From positions 58,108-122,107 of the forward strand of contig JAFVXY010000021.1 of assembly GCA_017500845.1 (NCBI GenBank): 64,000 nucleotides of DNA, read 5' to 3'. Positions 24,669-32,425 of this stretch are shown piece by piece. Source of the stretch: Clostridia bacterium. Its GTDB lineage: Bacteria; Bacillota; Clostridia; Christensenellales; Pumilibacteraceae. Every line of letters begins with the position of its first letter. The stretch's first letter is position 1. The position numbers were made by a program, and so were the translations under genes. Under the pieces are notes generated by a model. That model worked only from the letters and a program-made list of their open reading frames with translations, made no database searches and was not told the origin of the DNA.

Positions 24669-26306
24669 TTATTCCAACGAAACGATATAGTAGTACAACG
24701 GCTGACCGCCAAAGTGTACGTCAACGTCGCAACGCTTATACTTTTGAGTAAGCTCCTCGGCTACGTCGTTTGCTTCCTCTTCCTTAACGTTGTTACCAAA
24801 GTATAAGGTGATATTAGAAACGTCGCTCGTCATCATCTTGTCAATAAGCTCGGTAGTAACTTCCTTGACCTCCAAGCCCTTAGCAACGATGTCCTTGTCG
24901 ATACCAATGATATCGCCCTCTTTAAGCTCCATATCGTTGATATTTGTGCTTCGTACGGCATAGGTTACCATGCCTGCGCGAATACCGTTAATAGCTTCGG
25001 TCATAAAGTCTATATTGTTTTTAAGCGTATCCTCGGGGTTAAATGCAAGCACCGCCGAAAGGCCTTGCGGAACGTTTACAGTCGGTATAATAGTAAGCTT
25101 ACGCTTAGAAATCTTCTTCGCCTGCTCAGCAGCAAGAATAATATTCTTGTTGTTGGGGAAAACGAATACGTTTTCTGCGGGGATAGAATCGCAAGCACGA
25201 GCAATATCGTCGGCACTCGGATTCATAGTTTGGCCACCTTCGATAATATTATCTACAAGCAAATCCTTGAATATTGCCGCCAATCCCTCTCCGGCACATA
25301 CCGAAACCAAGCCATACGGCTTAAGCTCTTCCTTCTTCTTGCCGAGCAAAGCTCTGTTCTGCTCGAGCATATTCTCTATCTTAAGCTTGTCAAGCTCGCC
25401 AAGCTCAAGTGCATGAGTAAGTACAACGCCGGGCTGGTTGGAATGGACGTGAACCTTTACCATCGAAAGGTCGCCGATTACCAACACGCAGTCACCGATG
25501 GTCATAAGCTTTTCTCTAAATCTGTCGATGTCCGCTTCGGTAGTCCACTTGTGCATATTGATAATAAAGAACTCGGTGCAATAAGCAAACTCAATGTCCG
25601 AAAGATCCTGAATTTCAAAATGTGCTTCCTCGGAGAATTTGGAAGATGTATCGCTGTTTACCTTATCGTCAAACTCGATATTTTCTTCCTCAACACCTGC
25701 AATCACATTGTAGAAGCCCTGCAAAATTACCAAAAGCCCGCGTCCGCCCGCATCGACAACGCCTGCCTTTTTGAGTATCGGCAAAAGCTCGGGGGTGAGT
25801 CTAAGCGATTCCTCGCCGGCTTCAAGCACGTCCTTAATGAACTGCTCGATATCCATATTGCGCTTTGCATTTTTTGTAGCAAACTCGCTCATCGCCTTAA
25901 TTACGGTAAGGATCGTTCCTTCCTTCGGCTTAGTTACAGCCTTATATGCAACGGTAGCGCCCTTCTCTAATCCCTTAGCAAACGACTTTGCCGTAATGGT
26001 CTCGTTTACCGACATAGCAGTTGCCATACCCTTAAGGATTTGGCTTAAGATTACGCCGCTGTTACCGCGAGCGCCTCTAAGAGCACCCTTGCTGAGCGCA
26101 TCGCAGATGGCTTCCATCTTGTTGCTTTGGCAAGCGGAAACTTCCATTGCTGCCGAAAGCATAGTAAGCGACATGTTAGTGCCGGTGTCGCCGTCAGGAA
26201 CGGGAAAGACGTTGAGTGCGTCCACGTGCTCTTTATTTATATCTATTAATTTTGCTCCGTTCAAAATCATTTTACGGAACATATTACCCGAAATTGAATT
26301 AATCAC
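24669..26306 (-). CDS. fakA: DAK2-domain protein, fatty acid kinase FakA (YloV)
   Basis: 545 residues. The N-terminal DAK2 nucleotide-binding domain has PVPDGDTGTNMSLTM near residue 34 (Mg-ATP aspartates) and GALRGARGNSGVILSQI near 72; the C-terminal half is the DegV-like/EDD region typical of YloV. With a FakB lipid carrier it phosphorylates exogenous fatty acids for phospholipid synthesis; fakB is not in the window. Start is a GTG at 26306 with GGAG seven bases upstream. It follows asp23, the arrangement conserved across Bacillota (yloU-yloV). Confidence 0.93.
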   Translation of the reverse strand: MINSISGNMFRKMILNGAKLIDINKEHVDALNVFPVPDGDTGTNMSLTMLSAAMEVSACQSNKMEAICDALSKGALRGARGNSGVILSQILKGMATAMSVNETITAKSFAKGLEKGATVAYKAVTKPKEGTILTVIKAMSEFATKNAKRNMDIEQFIKDVLEAGEESLRLTPELLPILKKAGVVDAGGRGLLVILQGFYNVIAGVEEENIEFDDKVNSDTSSKFSEEAHFEIQDLSDIEFAYCTEFFIINMHKWTTEADIDRFREKLMTIGDCVLVIGDLSMVKVHVHSNQPGVVLTHALELGELDKLKIENMLEQNRALLGKKKEELKPYGLVSVCAGEGLAAIFKDLLVDNIIEGGQTMNPSADDIARACDSIPAENVFVFPNNKNIILAAEQAKKISKRKLTIIPTVNVPQGLSAVLAFNPEDTLKNNIDFMTEAINGIRAGMVTYAVRSTNINDMELKEGDIIGIDKDIVAKGLEVKEVTTELIDKMMTSDVSNITLYFGNNVKEEEANDVAEELTQKYKRCDVDVHFGGQPLYYYIVSLE

Positions 26307-26339
26307 GATTTTTCTCCTTAAAGTGGTAGAAAAGCAAAG

Positions 26340-26699
26340 CTAAACCTTGATACCCAAAACGTTGACGTTTATGGTATCCACAACCATCCCGGAAAACTTT
26401 TCTACATCGTATTTAACAGATTTTTTAAGGCTTTGAGAAACAGCCTCGATATTTACTCCATACTTGAGTATTATGTTGATGTCTATATAAATTCTGTCGC
26501 CGCTTGCCATAACACGCACACCTCGCGACACTTTTGCTCTTGCTTTTTTGAACATATCCGCAAAACTACCGGTGTGCCTCTTGGAAATAACGAGCTCCAC
26601 AACACCGTAGCATTCGAGCGCAGAACAGCCGGCTATTTGTGCAATAGCCTCCTCAGTAATAGTTATTCTGCCATAAGCGTTAGATGTATTTACACTCAT
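26340..26699 (-). CDS. Asp23/Gls24 family protein (YloU)
   Basis: 119 residues from MSVNTSNAYGRITITEEAIAQ at 26699. The pattern GRITITEEAIAQIAGCSALECYGVVEL, then GVRVMASGDRIYIDINIILKYGVNIEAV, defines the Asp23 family. Members are small soluble or membrane-attached proteins linked to envelope stress and often paired with fakA. An in-frame upstream start would lie in the leader and lacks support. The ribosome-binding site (AGGAC) is weak. Confidence 0.92.
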   Translation of the reverse strand: MSVNTSNAYGRITITEEAIAQIAGCSALECYGVVELVISKRHTGSFADMFKKARAKVSRGVRVMASGDRIYIDINIILKYGVNIEAVSQSLKKSVKYDVEKFSGMVVDTINVNVLGIKV

Positions 26700-26734
26700 T
26701 ATTAAGTCCTGTTTAAGTCTTTTTTTGTCGTACA

Positions 26735-26791
26735 TTTGTGGGCTCAAATCAAAAACATCAATACGATGCTAAACTTTTAATTCCCACAAAT
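26735..26791 (-). repeat. Inverted repeat in the asp23 leader
   Basis: Nine-base arms ATTTGTGGG (26735-26743) and CCCACAAAT (26783-26791) separated by 39 bases. They lie between the predicted transcription start (about 26788) and the asp23 start, so the RNA could fold a long-range stem at its very 5' end. Nothing links it to a known riboswitch. Confidence 0.45.
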
Positions 26792-26794
26792 ATC

Positions 26795-26823
26795 ATTTTA
26801 CCTTATTTCAAGATATATTGCAA
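26795..26823 (-). promoter_or_regulatory. Sigma-A promoter of asp23-fakA
   Basis: TTGCAA (26823-26818), 17-base spacer, TAAAAT (26800-26795) on the minus strand; leader about 90 bases. Confidence 0.65.
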
Positions 26824-26894
26824 GAGAATTCACCCAAAAAAAGAAAATTTCCCAAAAAAATTTTTGTTTTTTGGTTTATTACCCCTTATTTTAG

Positions 26895-26923
26895 TTGCAT
26901 TATATCAAAGATTGTGTTATATT
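26895..26923 (+). promoter_or_regulatory. Sigma-A promoter of rpmB
   Basis: TTGCAT (26895-26900), 17-base spacer, TATATT (26918-26923), 30 bases before the rpmB start and divergent from the asp23 promoter. Confidence 0.8.
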
Positions 26924-26953
26924 TTGTAAGCAAATTATTTCGGAGGTGTTATT

Positions 26954-27139
26954 ATGAGTAGAGTATGCGTTATTTGTGGCAAGGGACGTACCAGCGGAAA
27001 CAACGTTAGCCACTCCAACAGAAGAACAAAGCGCACATTCAACGCCAACGTTCATAAAGTTCAGGTAGAAATTGACGGAGTTACTTCCACTGAATATGTA
27101 TGTACCCGTTGTATGAGAACTAGCAAAAAGGCTGACTAA
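26954..27139 (+). CDS. rpmB: 50S ribosomal protein L28
   Basis: 61 residues with the L28 pattern: [32 protein letters not shown] and a C-terminal [10 protein letters not shown]. Cys pairs (CVIC and CTRC) show the zinc-binding C+ form. GGAGG lies seven bases before the ATG. It is the only plus-strand gene between the tRNA cluster and 46 kb, and is a single-gene unit with its own promoter and terminator, as in Bacillus, where it is divergent from the asp23-fakA pair. Confidence 0.97.
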   Translation: MSRVCVICGKGRTSGNNVSHSNRRTKRTFNANVHKVQVEIDGVTSTEYVCTRCMRTSKKAD

Positions 27140-27185
27140 TTTCGGCTTTACATCATTTATTATATGAATAATGATATCAAAAAAA

Positions 27186-27215
27186 TGTGTCTGTTGTTGC
27201 AGACACACTTTTTTT
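27186..27215 (+). terminator. Terminator of rpmB
   Basis: Perfect 8-bp stem TGTGTCTG / CAGACACA with a 6-base loop, followed by CTTTTTTTG. Confidence 0.9.
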
Positions 27216-27316
27216 GCTACTATTTTTATTTTACTTTTATCACAATAGCCGCCTAATTTCTTTAAGTAAAATGTCGCCCCTTAGTCAATAACAAAGGAGA
27301 AAAATATAAATTACAA

Positions 27317-27344
27317 GCGGCAGAAAGCTTTTGCCTTCCGCCGC
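27317..27344 (-). terminator. Terminator after spoVM
   Basis: On the minus strand a 12-bp stem with two G-U pairs and an AAAA loop, 6 bases after the spoVM stop, followed by a moderately U-rich tail (TTGTAATTTATATTTTT). It closes the yicC-to-spoVM unit. Confidence 0.7.
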
Positions 27345-27350
27345 CATAGA

Positions 27351-27422
27351 TCATTTGTTCCTTACAAATATTCTAAGTATGGCTCCTATCACCTTTGGCA
27401 CCTTGAAGCAAATTATATGCAT
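27351..27422 (-). CDS. spoVM: Spore coat anchoring peptide SpoVM
   Basis: A 23-codon frame: M-H-I-I-C-F-K-V-P-K, then V-I-G-A-I-L-R, ending FVRNK. It keeps the SpoVM pattern (K-x-P-K-x-x-G, then an Arg in an amphipathic helix and a basic end). The ATG at 27422 is preceded by AGGAG, which is formed by the last codons of thiN, 7 bases upstream. Location between thiN and rpmB is exactly that of spoVM in Bacillus. SpoVM inserts into the convex forespore membrane and recruits SpoIVA to begin coat assembly. The gene is shorter than normal annotation cut-offs. Confidence 0.88.
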   Translation of the reverse strand: MHIICFKVPKVIGAILRIFVRNK

Positions 27423-27425
27423 AAC

Positions 27426-28040
27426 TCATCTCCTTTGGACAAACAGCAATACGTGACCCTTCCCCACCTTTACGCAAACCTCATCCTCCACCGAGGAATT
27501 AGAAATTCCGATAAGGTGAAGCTTGTTAAGGGTAAGATTGTCAGCGCAGAACTTTAGTCCCTTTGTACTAATTATATGCGCCGTATCGCTGTATGGCAAC
27601 AAGGACACCGTCTTATTTTTTTCAACGCTTACTTTTATCTCGTCGGTTACGAAATAAATATCGTAATCACCCCTTATCACAGCAGATATGCCAAGTGAGT
27701 TGGCAAGCGCGAGCAAAGCAAAATTTGCGTATTCATGGTCGGGTCTGCCTCCGTACGCTCCGTATATTTCTACCTCACCCACCCCCAAATCTTTCATTTC
27801 CAGAACAGCCAAATGCCCGTCGGTAAAGTCCTTATCGACGGGGAATTTTTTTACAGCTACGCCACTAGGGACCTCTGTAATGGAATCGAAATCACCAAGG
27901 AGAACGTTGGGTATGGTGTAATCCTTTAGATAATCATACGCACCATCGGCACATACGACTGTCTTTGCGCTGTAATCTATACCCTCAAGCTCACTTTTGC
28001 TTGGCGCATTGCCGTTGAGAAAAATCAATCCTTTTTTCAT
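27426..28040 (-). CDS. thiN: Thiamine diphosphokinase
   Basis: 204 residues. VVCADGAYDYLK near residue 28, LLGDFDSI near 48 and VDKDFTDGHLAVLEM near 68 carry the acidic Mg/ATP residues of thiamine pyrophosphokinases, then YGAYGGRPDHEYANFALL near 94. It makes thiamine diphosphate from thiamine and ATP. The family's usual TDxExAL is TDGHLAV here, a modest divergence. It overlaps rpe by 4 bases. Confidence 0.93.
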   Translation of the reverse strand: MKKGLIFLNGNAPSKSELEGIDYSAKTVVCADGAYDYLKDYTIPNVLLGDFDSITEVPSGVAVKKFPVDKDFTDGHLAVLEMKDLGVGEVEIYGAYGGRPDHEYANFALLALANSLGISAVIRGDYDIYFVTDEIKVSVEKNKTVSLLPYSDTAHIISTKGLKFCADNLTLNKLHLIGISNSSVEDEVCVKVGKGHVLLFVQRR

Positions 28041-28687
28041 ATTTTCATATTTGCGATGGTTTTTGCAGGATCCTGACTTCCAAAAATCGCACTTCCTGCA
28101 ACTATCGCCTCTGCACCTGCCGCACGAACCTTTTGCACGTTATCTTCGGTAATACCGCCGTCAATCTCGATAATGCAATCGGGGTTAATTTCGTCACGAA
28201 GCTTTTTGAGCTCCTCAAGCTTTGCTACCGAATTCTCGATAAACTTCTGGCCGCCAAAGCCGGGATGAACACTCATCACAAGTGCCATGTCGCAAAGCGG
28301 AAGATACTTTTTTAATACCTCTACCGGGGTGTCGGGGCTGATTACCGCACCACACTTGCAACCGTGCTCCTTGATCGCAAGCAAGGTTTCCTCCACCTTA
28401 TCGGTAGACTCAACTTGAATGGTGATATAGTCTGCGCCTGCACCGGCGAACTGCGGAATATATCTTATCGGCTCGGTTATCATAAGATGCACATCAAGCA
28501 CGAGATCGGTTACCTTACGAATGTCCTTTATCATCTTGGGTCCAAAGGTGATATTCGGAACGAAAATGCCGTCCATTACGTCACAATGAATCCAATCTGC
28601 GCCTGCTTCTTGCATGCGACGAATTTCTGCGCCCATATCCGCAAAGTTTGCACTCAAAATCGACGGAGCTATAAATGTCTTACTCAT
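28037..28687 (-). CDS. rpe: Ribulose-phosphate 3-epimerase
   Basis: 216 residues, complete TIM barrel. IAPSILSANFADMGAE, WIHCDVMDGIFVPNITFGP, VLDVHLMI, MSVHPGFGGQKFI and EIDGGITEDNV carry the metal ligands (His and Asp pairs) and the phosphate site. It interconverts ribulose-5-phosphate and xylulose-5-phosphate. In Bacillus the preceding genes are prpC-prkC-rsgA; here rlmN precedes directly by 17 bases. Confidence 0.97.
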   Translation of the reverse strand: MSKTFIAPSILSANFADMGAEIRRMQEAGADWIHCDVMDGIFVPNITFGPKMIKDIRKVTDLVLDVHLMITEPIRYIPQFAGAGADYITIQVESTDKVEETLLAIKEHGCKCGAVISPDTPVEVLKKYLPLCDMALVMSVHPGFGGQKFIENSVAKLEELKKLRDEINPDCIIEIDGGITEDNVQKVRAAGAEAIVAGSAIFGSQDPAKTIANMKI

Positions 28688-28704
28688 AATGTTTACTTCC
28701 TTTG

Positions 28705-29775
28705 TTATTTTTTGGCATTAGCCGGCTTAGTTACCCGCTTTGCCTTGTTTTCATCGTTTAGGTGGCTGCGTCTAAGCTGTCCGCATGCGCCGCCCACGTC
28801 ATTGCCAAAAGACCTTCGGATTGTAGCTGAAACCTTTCGATCCTTAAGTCGCTGCAAAAATCTCTCGGCATCCTTTGCCGTACAAGCGGTAAGATTCTTT
28901 TCCTTGACGGGATTAAGCATAATCAGATTGACGTGGCTTGGATAACCCTTGGTAATCTGCTCTAATCTTACGGCGTCAAAGTAATCTATGTTCTTACCTT
29001 TAATCATAGAGTACTCATATATAATGCGCCTGCCCGTCTTGCCAAAGTAATACTTTACCGCTTCAATAATTTGAGCTATCGTATATTTTTTTGCAATAGG
29101 CATAACCTCTTGCCTAGCTTCATCAGTCGTTGCGTGTAAAGACACCGAAAGAGTAACGCCATACCCCTCGTCTGCAAGCCTATAGATCTTCTCAGTTATA
29201 CCACAAGTAGACAGCGAAATGTTGCGTAGGCTAATATTGATTCCGTCCGGCGAAGAAACGAGTCTAAAGAACTTTGTTACGTTGTCATAATTGTCAAGAG
29301 GCTCTCCGCTACCCATAAGCACGATGTTAGTTATTTCGCGTTTGTCCTTGCCGCCACCCTTATACCTGTTGACCGCAAGTACCTGACCGAGAATTTCGCC
29401 TGCTGTGAGATTGCGCACTAGGCCTCCTATACCCGAGGCACAAAAGGCACAGCCCATACGACAGCCCACCTGAGTCGAAACACACAAGGTGTTGCCGTAT
29501 GCGTGCGGCATAAAAACGCCTTCTATAATATTGCCGTCACTTAGCTGATATAAATACTTTTCCGAGCCGTCCGCCGACTTAAAGGCCTTTTGTATTTCGA
29601 CACCAACTGCAAACTGTTCTAGCCTTGCCCTCGTCTCTAAGGGCAAAACCGAAATCTCGCTTACCTTAAGCCCCGAATGAATACCGTGATAAAGCTGTTT
29701 TACTCTAAAGCTTGGACTAAGACCCGTGACCTCAGCAAGCTCGTCTATCGTAAAGTCAAGTAAATTTACACTCAT
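28705..29775 (-). CDS. rlmN: Dual-specificity 23S rRNA/tRNA adenine C2 methyltransferase
   Basis: 356 residues. The radical SAM motif CRMGCAFCASG near residue 108, the resolving Cys regions CGITEKI and CTAKDAERFL, and GSGEPLDNYDNV and SLHATTDEARQEVMPI match RlmN. It methylates A2503 of 23S rRNA and A37 of some tRNAs. Overlaps rsmB by 4 bases. Confidence 0.96.
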   Translation of the reverse strand: MSVNLLDFTIDELAEVTGLSPSFRVKQLYHGIHSGLKVSEISVLPLETRARLEQFAVGVEIQKAFKSADGSEKYLYQLSDGNIIEGVFMPHAYGNTLCVSTQVGCRMGCAFCASGIGGLVRNLTAGEILGQVLAVNRYKGGGKDKREITNIVLMGSGEPLDNYDNVTKFFRLVSSPDGINISLRNISLSTCGITEKIYRLADEGYGVTLSVSLHATTDEARQEVMPIAKKYTIAQIIEAVKYYFGKTGRRIIYEYSMIKGKNIDYFDAVRLEQITKGYPSHVNLIMLNPVKEKNLTACTAKDAERFLQRLKDRKVSATIRRSFGNDVGGACGQLRRSHLNDENKAKRVTKPANAKK

Positions 29776-31052
29776 TTTACCCTCCTGAGCCTTGCTACAA
29801 AAAACCCGTCACAACCCTCTATCTCATTAGGGAACAGTCTTACCATTCCGTCTTCCGAGGCATACTCATTCTCGATTTTATCAAGAACAAAATTTTCGTT
29901 AGCTTTTAGGAAGTCATTTATATTATCGTCATTTTCTTCCTTAAAAACGGTGCAAGTCGAGTAGCATAAGCAGCCACCGACCTTTAGGTAATTCTTTGCG
30001 TTTTCCAAAATACTTAGCTGCAAACCTTTTATGGCAATTACATCCTCGGGCTTCTTGTTGAGCAAAACGTCGGGCTTGCTTTTATACACCCCGATACCCG
30101 TACATGGCACGTCACAAATCACAAGGTCAAACTTGCCAAACCACTCGGGACAAATGGCGGTAGCATCAGAAAGAGTGGGCACAACACCCGACTTCATTCT
30201 TGTCACATACTTCTTTATAAGCTCCACTCTATGCGGATATTTATCACAGCAAATAAGCTCGTTAGTGCTGCAAAGCTCTTCTAAATAAACCGATTTTCCA
30301 CCCGGTGCGCCACATAAATCAAGAACGGATAATTCACCGTCTTTGTTGGTTATATAGCTTTGTACTGCAATCATCGAAGACAACGACTGCACAGTAAAAG
30401 TATCCCTCTTAAGGTTTTTTAGCATATTATGCGTGACATAATAACCAAATTTACTCTTTTCTCTTTCACTTTTAGGTAATTTTTCTTCAAAATCTTTTTT
30501 TGTTATTACACGACTATTATGTCTTATATGTGTCTTTTTTGATATAGGCGCGGCTAAGAATTGCTTGGCAAAATCATATCCGTATTGCGAAATAAGCTTT
30601 TTACTAAGCCATAACGGAACACTATAAAATATAGACAAATAGCTTGCCTCGGGAAGCTCGCCCTCTATCGGAAGCTGCACCGTTTCACTTTTGCGAAGCA
30701 CAGCATTTACAAATCCGCTTACGCCTACCTTACCTACACGCTTGCACAGTCCCACCGTTTCGTTGATGGCGGCATAAGAAGGCGTAGCCATATACCGCAT
30801 GCGATACAGTCCTAATTTTATAAGTATCTTTACGCTCGTTTTGGGCGCCTTATTAACAAGCTGACTAATGATATAATCAAGCTGAACGTTCTTTTCTAAA
30901 ATGCCGTAAAATAAATTGGAAATGTACGCTTTGTCCCTTTCACTCGTTACAGAATTAAGATGGCTGTTTAGCTGAATAGAACCGTATGCGTTTTCGATAA
31001 ACACCTCGGCAAGCAGCTTGTAGCATATAAGTTCTCTTTCGTTATTTTCCAA
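29772..31052 (-). CDS. rsmB: 16S rRNA m5C967 methyltransferase
   Basis: About 426 residues. An N-terminal NusB-like domain (AYISNLFYGILEKNVQLDYII, RMRYMATPSYAAINETVGLCKR) precedes the methyltransferase domain with VLDLCGAPGGKS, CDVPCTGIGVYKSKPD (catalytic Cys) and CYSTCTVFKEEND. Start chosen as TTG at 31052 because GGAGAG lies four bases upstream; a TTG four codons earlier falls at that site. Either choice overlaps the end of fmt. Confidence 0.94.
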   Translation of the reverse strand: MENNERELICYKLLAEVFIENAYGSIQLNSHLNSVTSERDKAYISNLFYGILEKNVQLDYIISQLVNKAPKTSVKILIKLGLYRMRYMATPSYAAINETVGLCKRVGKVGVSGFVNAVLRKSETVQLPIEGELPEASYLSIFYSVPLWLSKKLISQYGYDFAKQFLAAPISKKTHIRHNSRVITKKDFEEKLPKSEREKSKFGYYVTHNMLKNLKRDTFTVQSLSSMIAVQSYITNKDGELSVLDLCGAPGGKSVYLEELCSTNELICCDKYPHRVELIKKYVTRMKSGVVPTLSDATAICPEWFGKFDLVICDVPCTGIGVYKSKPDVLLNKKPEDVIAIKGLQLSILENAKNYLKVGGCLCYSTCTVFKEENDDNINDFLKANENFVLDKIENEYASEDGMVRLFPNEIEGCDGFFVARLRRVK

Positions 31053-31956
31053 AATACTCTCCAATCGTTAATTTATTTCCGTTTAAAAACTCCGCGGCAG
31101 TCATAACTCTTTTCCCGGGTGCTTGAATTTGGTTTATTTTTATTGCGTTTACTCCACAAGCAACAACTAATCCACCCTTATCTGCCTTTATTACTGTGCC
31201 GAATTCTCCCTCGCCTGCGCATTCTACCGCTTCGTAAATCTTTATTCTTTCGCCATTTAGGCTCGTATAAGCTATGGGGTTGGGATTAAAGGCTCTGATT
31301 ACGGCACAAACCTCACTTGCGCTTTTGCTCCAATCAATTTGAGCGGCTTCTTTACTAAGCTTTTTGCAACCACTTACTAAACTTTCGTCCTGTTTCTTTG
31401 GCAAAACCTTGCCGCTTTCTATAAGCTCAAGCGTTTTTATAAGCAACTCCGCGCCTACCTCGGCAAGCTTTGCTGTTAGCTCAAGCGTATTCATATTGCC
31501 GATTTCCACCTGCTGTGCATTAAGAATATCGCCACTATCCATGCCAAGCTCTGTTTGCATGATGGTTACGCCCGTTACCTTGTCGCCATTAAGAATAGCA
31601 GACTGTATGGGCGAGCTTCCTCGATATTTGGGAAGAAGCGATGCGTGCACATTTACAATACCGAAGCGTGGAATATTTATAATTTCCTGCGACAAAATTT
31701 GTCCGTACGCAGCCGTAACGAAAATATCGGCGTCAAAAGTCCTAAGCTCTTCTACGTGGTTTCGTATTCTTTCATACTGAAATACGGGTATGCCATTAGC
31801 AACCGCGCACGCCTTTGTCGGTGTATAAACAAACTCTCCCTTGCGATTTTTTGCCCTATCGGGTTGCGAAATCACAGCGACTACCTCATAATCACTTATA
31901 AGTCTTTGCAAAACGGTTGTCGCAAAATCGGGAGTACCCATAAAAACAACGCGCAT
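31042..31956 (-). CDS. fmt: Methionyl-tRNA formyltransferase
   Basis: 304 residues. MGTPDFATTVL at the N-terminus, NVHASLLPKYRGSSPIQSAIL near residue 107 with the catalytic N-H pair, and DSGDILNAQQVEI near 145 define Fmt, which formylates initiator Met-tRNA. The C-terminal OB-like tRNA-binding part is present. Located between def and rsmB as in most Bacillota. Confidence 0.96.
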   Translation of the reverse strand: MRVVFMGTPDFATTVLQRLISDYEVVAVISQPDRAKNRKGEFVYTPTKACAVANGIPVFQYERIRNHVEELRTFDADIFVTAAYGQILSQEIINIPRFGIVNVHASLLPKYRGSSPIQSAILNGDKVTGVTIMQTELGMDSGDILNAQQVEIGNMNTLELTAKLAEVGAELLIKTLELIESGKVLPKKQDESLVSGCKKLSKEAAQIDWSKSASEVCAVIRAFNPNPIAYTSLNGERIKIYEAVECAGEGEFGTVIKADKGGLVVACGVNAIKINQIQAPGKRVMTAAEFLNGNKLTIGEYFGK

Positions 31957-31959
31957 GAG

Positions 31960-32415
31960 CTACTCCTTAAGGTCGCCAATTACCTTATCTACGTAAAGCA
32001 CCCCGTCAAGGTGGTCGATTTCGTGACAAAAAGCAACCGCGGTAAGATCGCTTACCTTATACTCCTTTGTATTGCCGTAACGGTCCTTCGCTTCTACCCA
32101 AACGGTTTTGGGACGCTCTACCATGCCGTGCTTGCCGGGAATAGAAAGACAGCCCTCTATGCCCTTTTGCGTACCTGCAGTCTTGGTAATCACGGGATTG
32201 ATAAGCTCGTAAATCGTCTTGCCGTCAATACTAACGACACACATTCTTTTGGGAATGCCCACCTGCGGTGCCGCTAGACCAACGCCGTCAGCGGCAAACA
32301 TCGTTTCTATCATATCGTCAAGAGTAACTCCAAGGCGCTCATTAAACAACGTTACCTCAAAACATTTTTCTCTTAATACCGGCTCATTTTCTTTTAAAAT
32401 ATTTCTAAGTGCCAT
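31960..32415 (-). CDS. def: Peptide deformylase
   Basis: 151 residues with the three metal motifs GVGLAAPQVG, EGCLSIPG and HEIDHLDG. It removes the formyl group from nascent proteins, the reverse partner of Fmt just downstream (4-base gap). Cys replaces the usual Gln before the HExxH motif (FCHEIDH). Confidence 0.96.
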   Translation of the reverse strand: MALRNILKENEPVLREKCFEVTLFNERLGVTLDDMIETMFAADGVGLAAPQVGIPKRMCVVSIDGKTIYELINPVITKTAGTQKGIEGCLSIPGKHGMVERPKTVWVEAKDRYGNTKEYKVSDLTAVAFCHEIDHLDGVLYVDKVIGDLKE

Positions 32416-32425
32416 AATCCACCTC

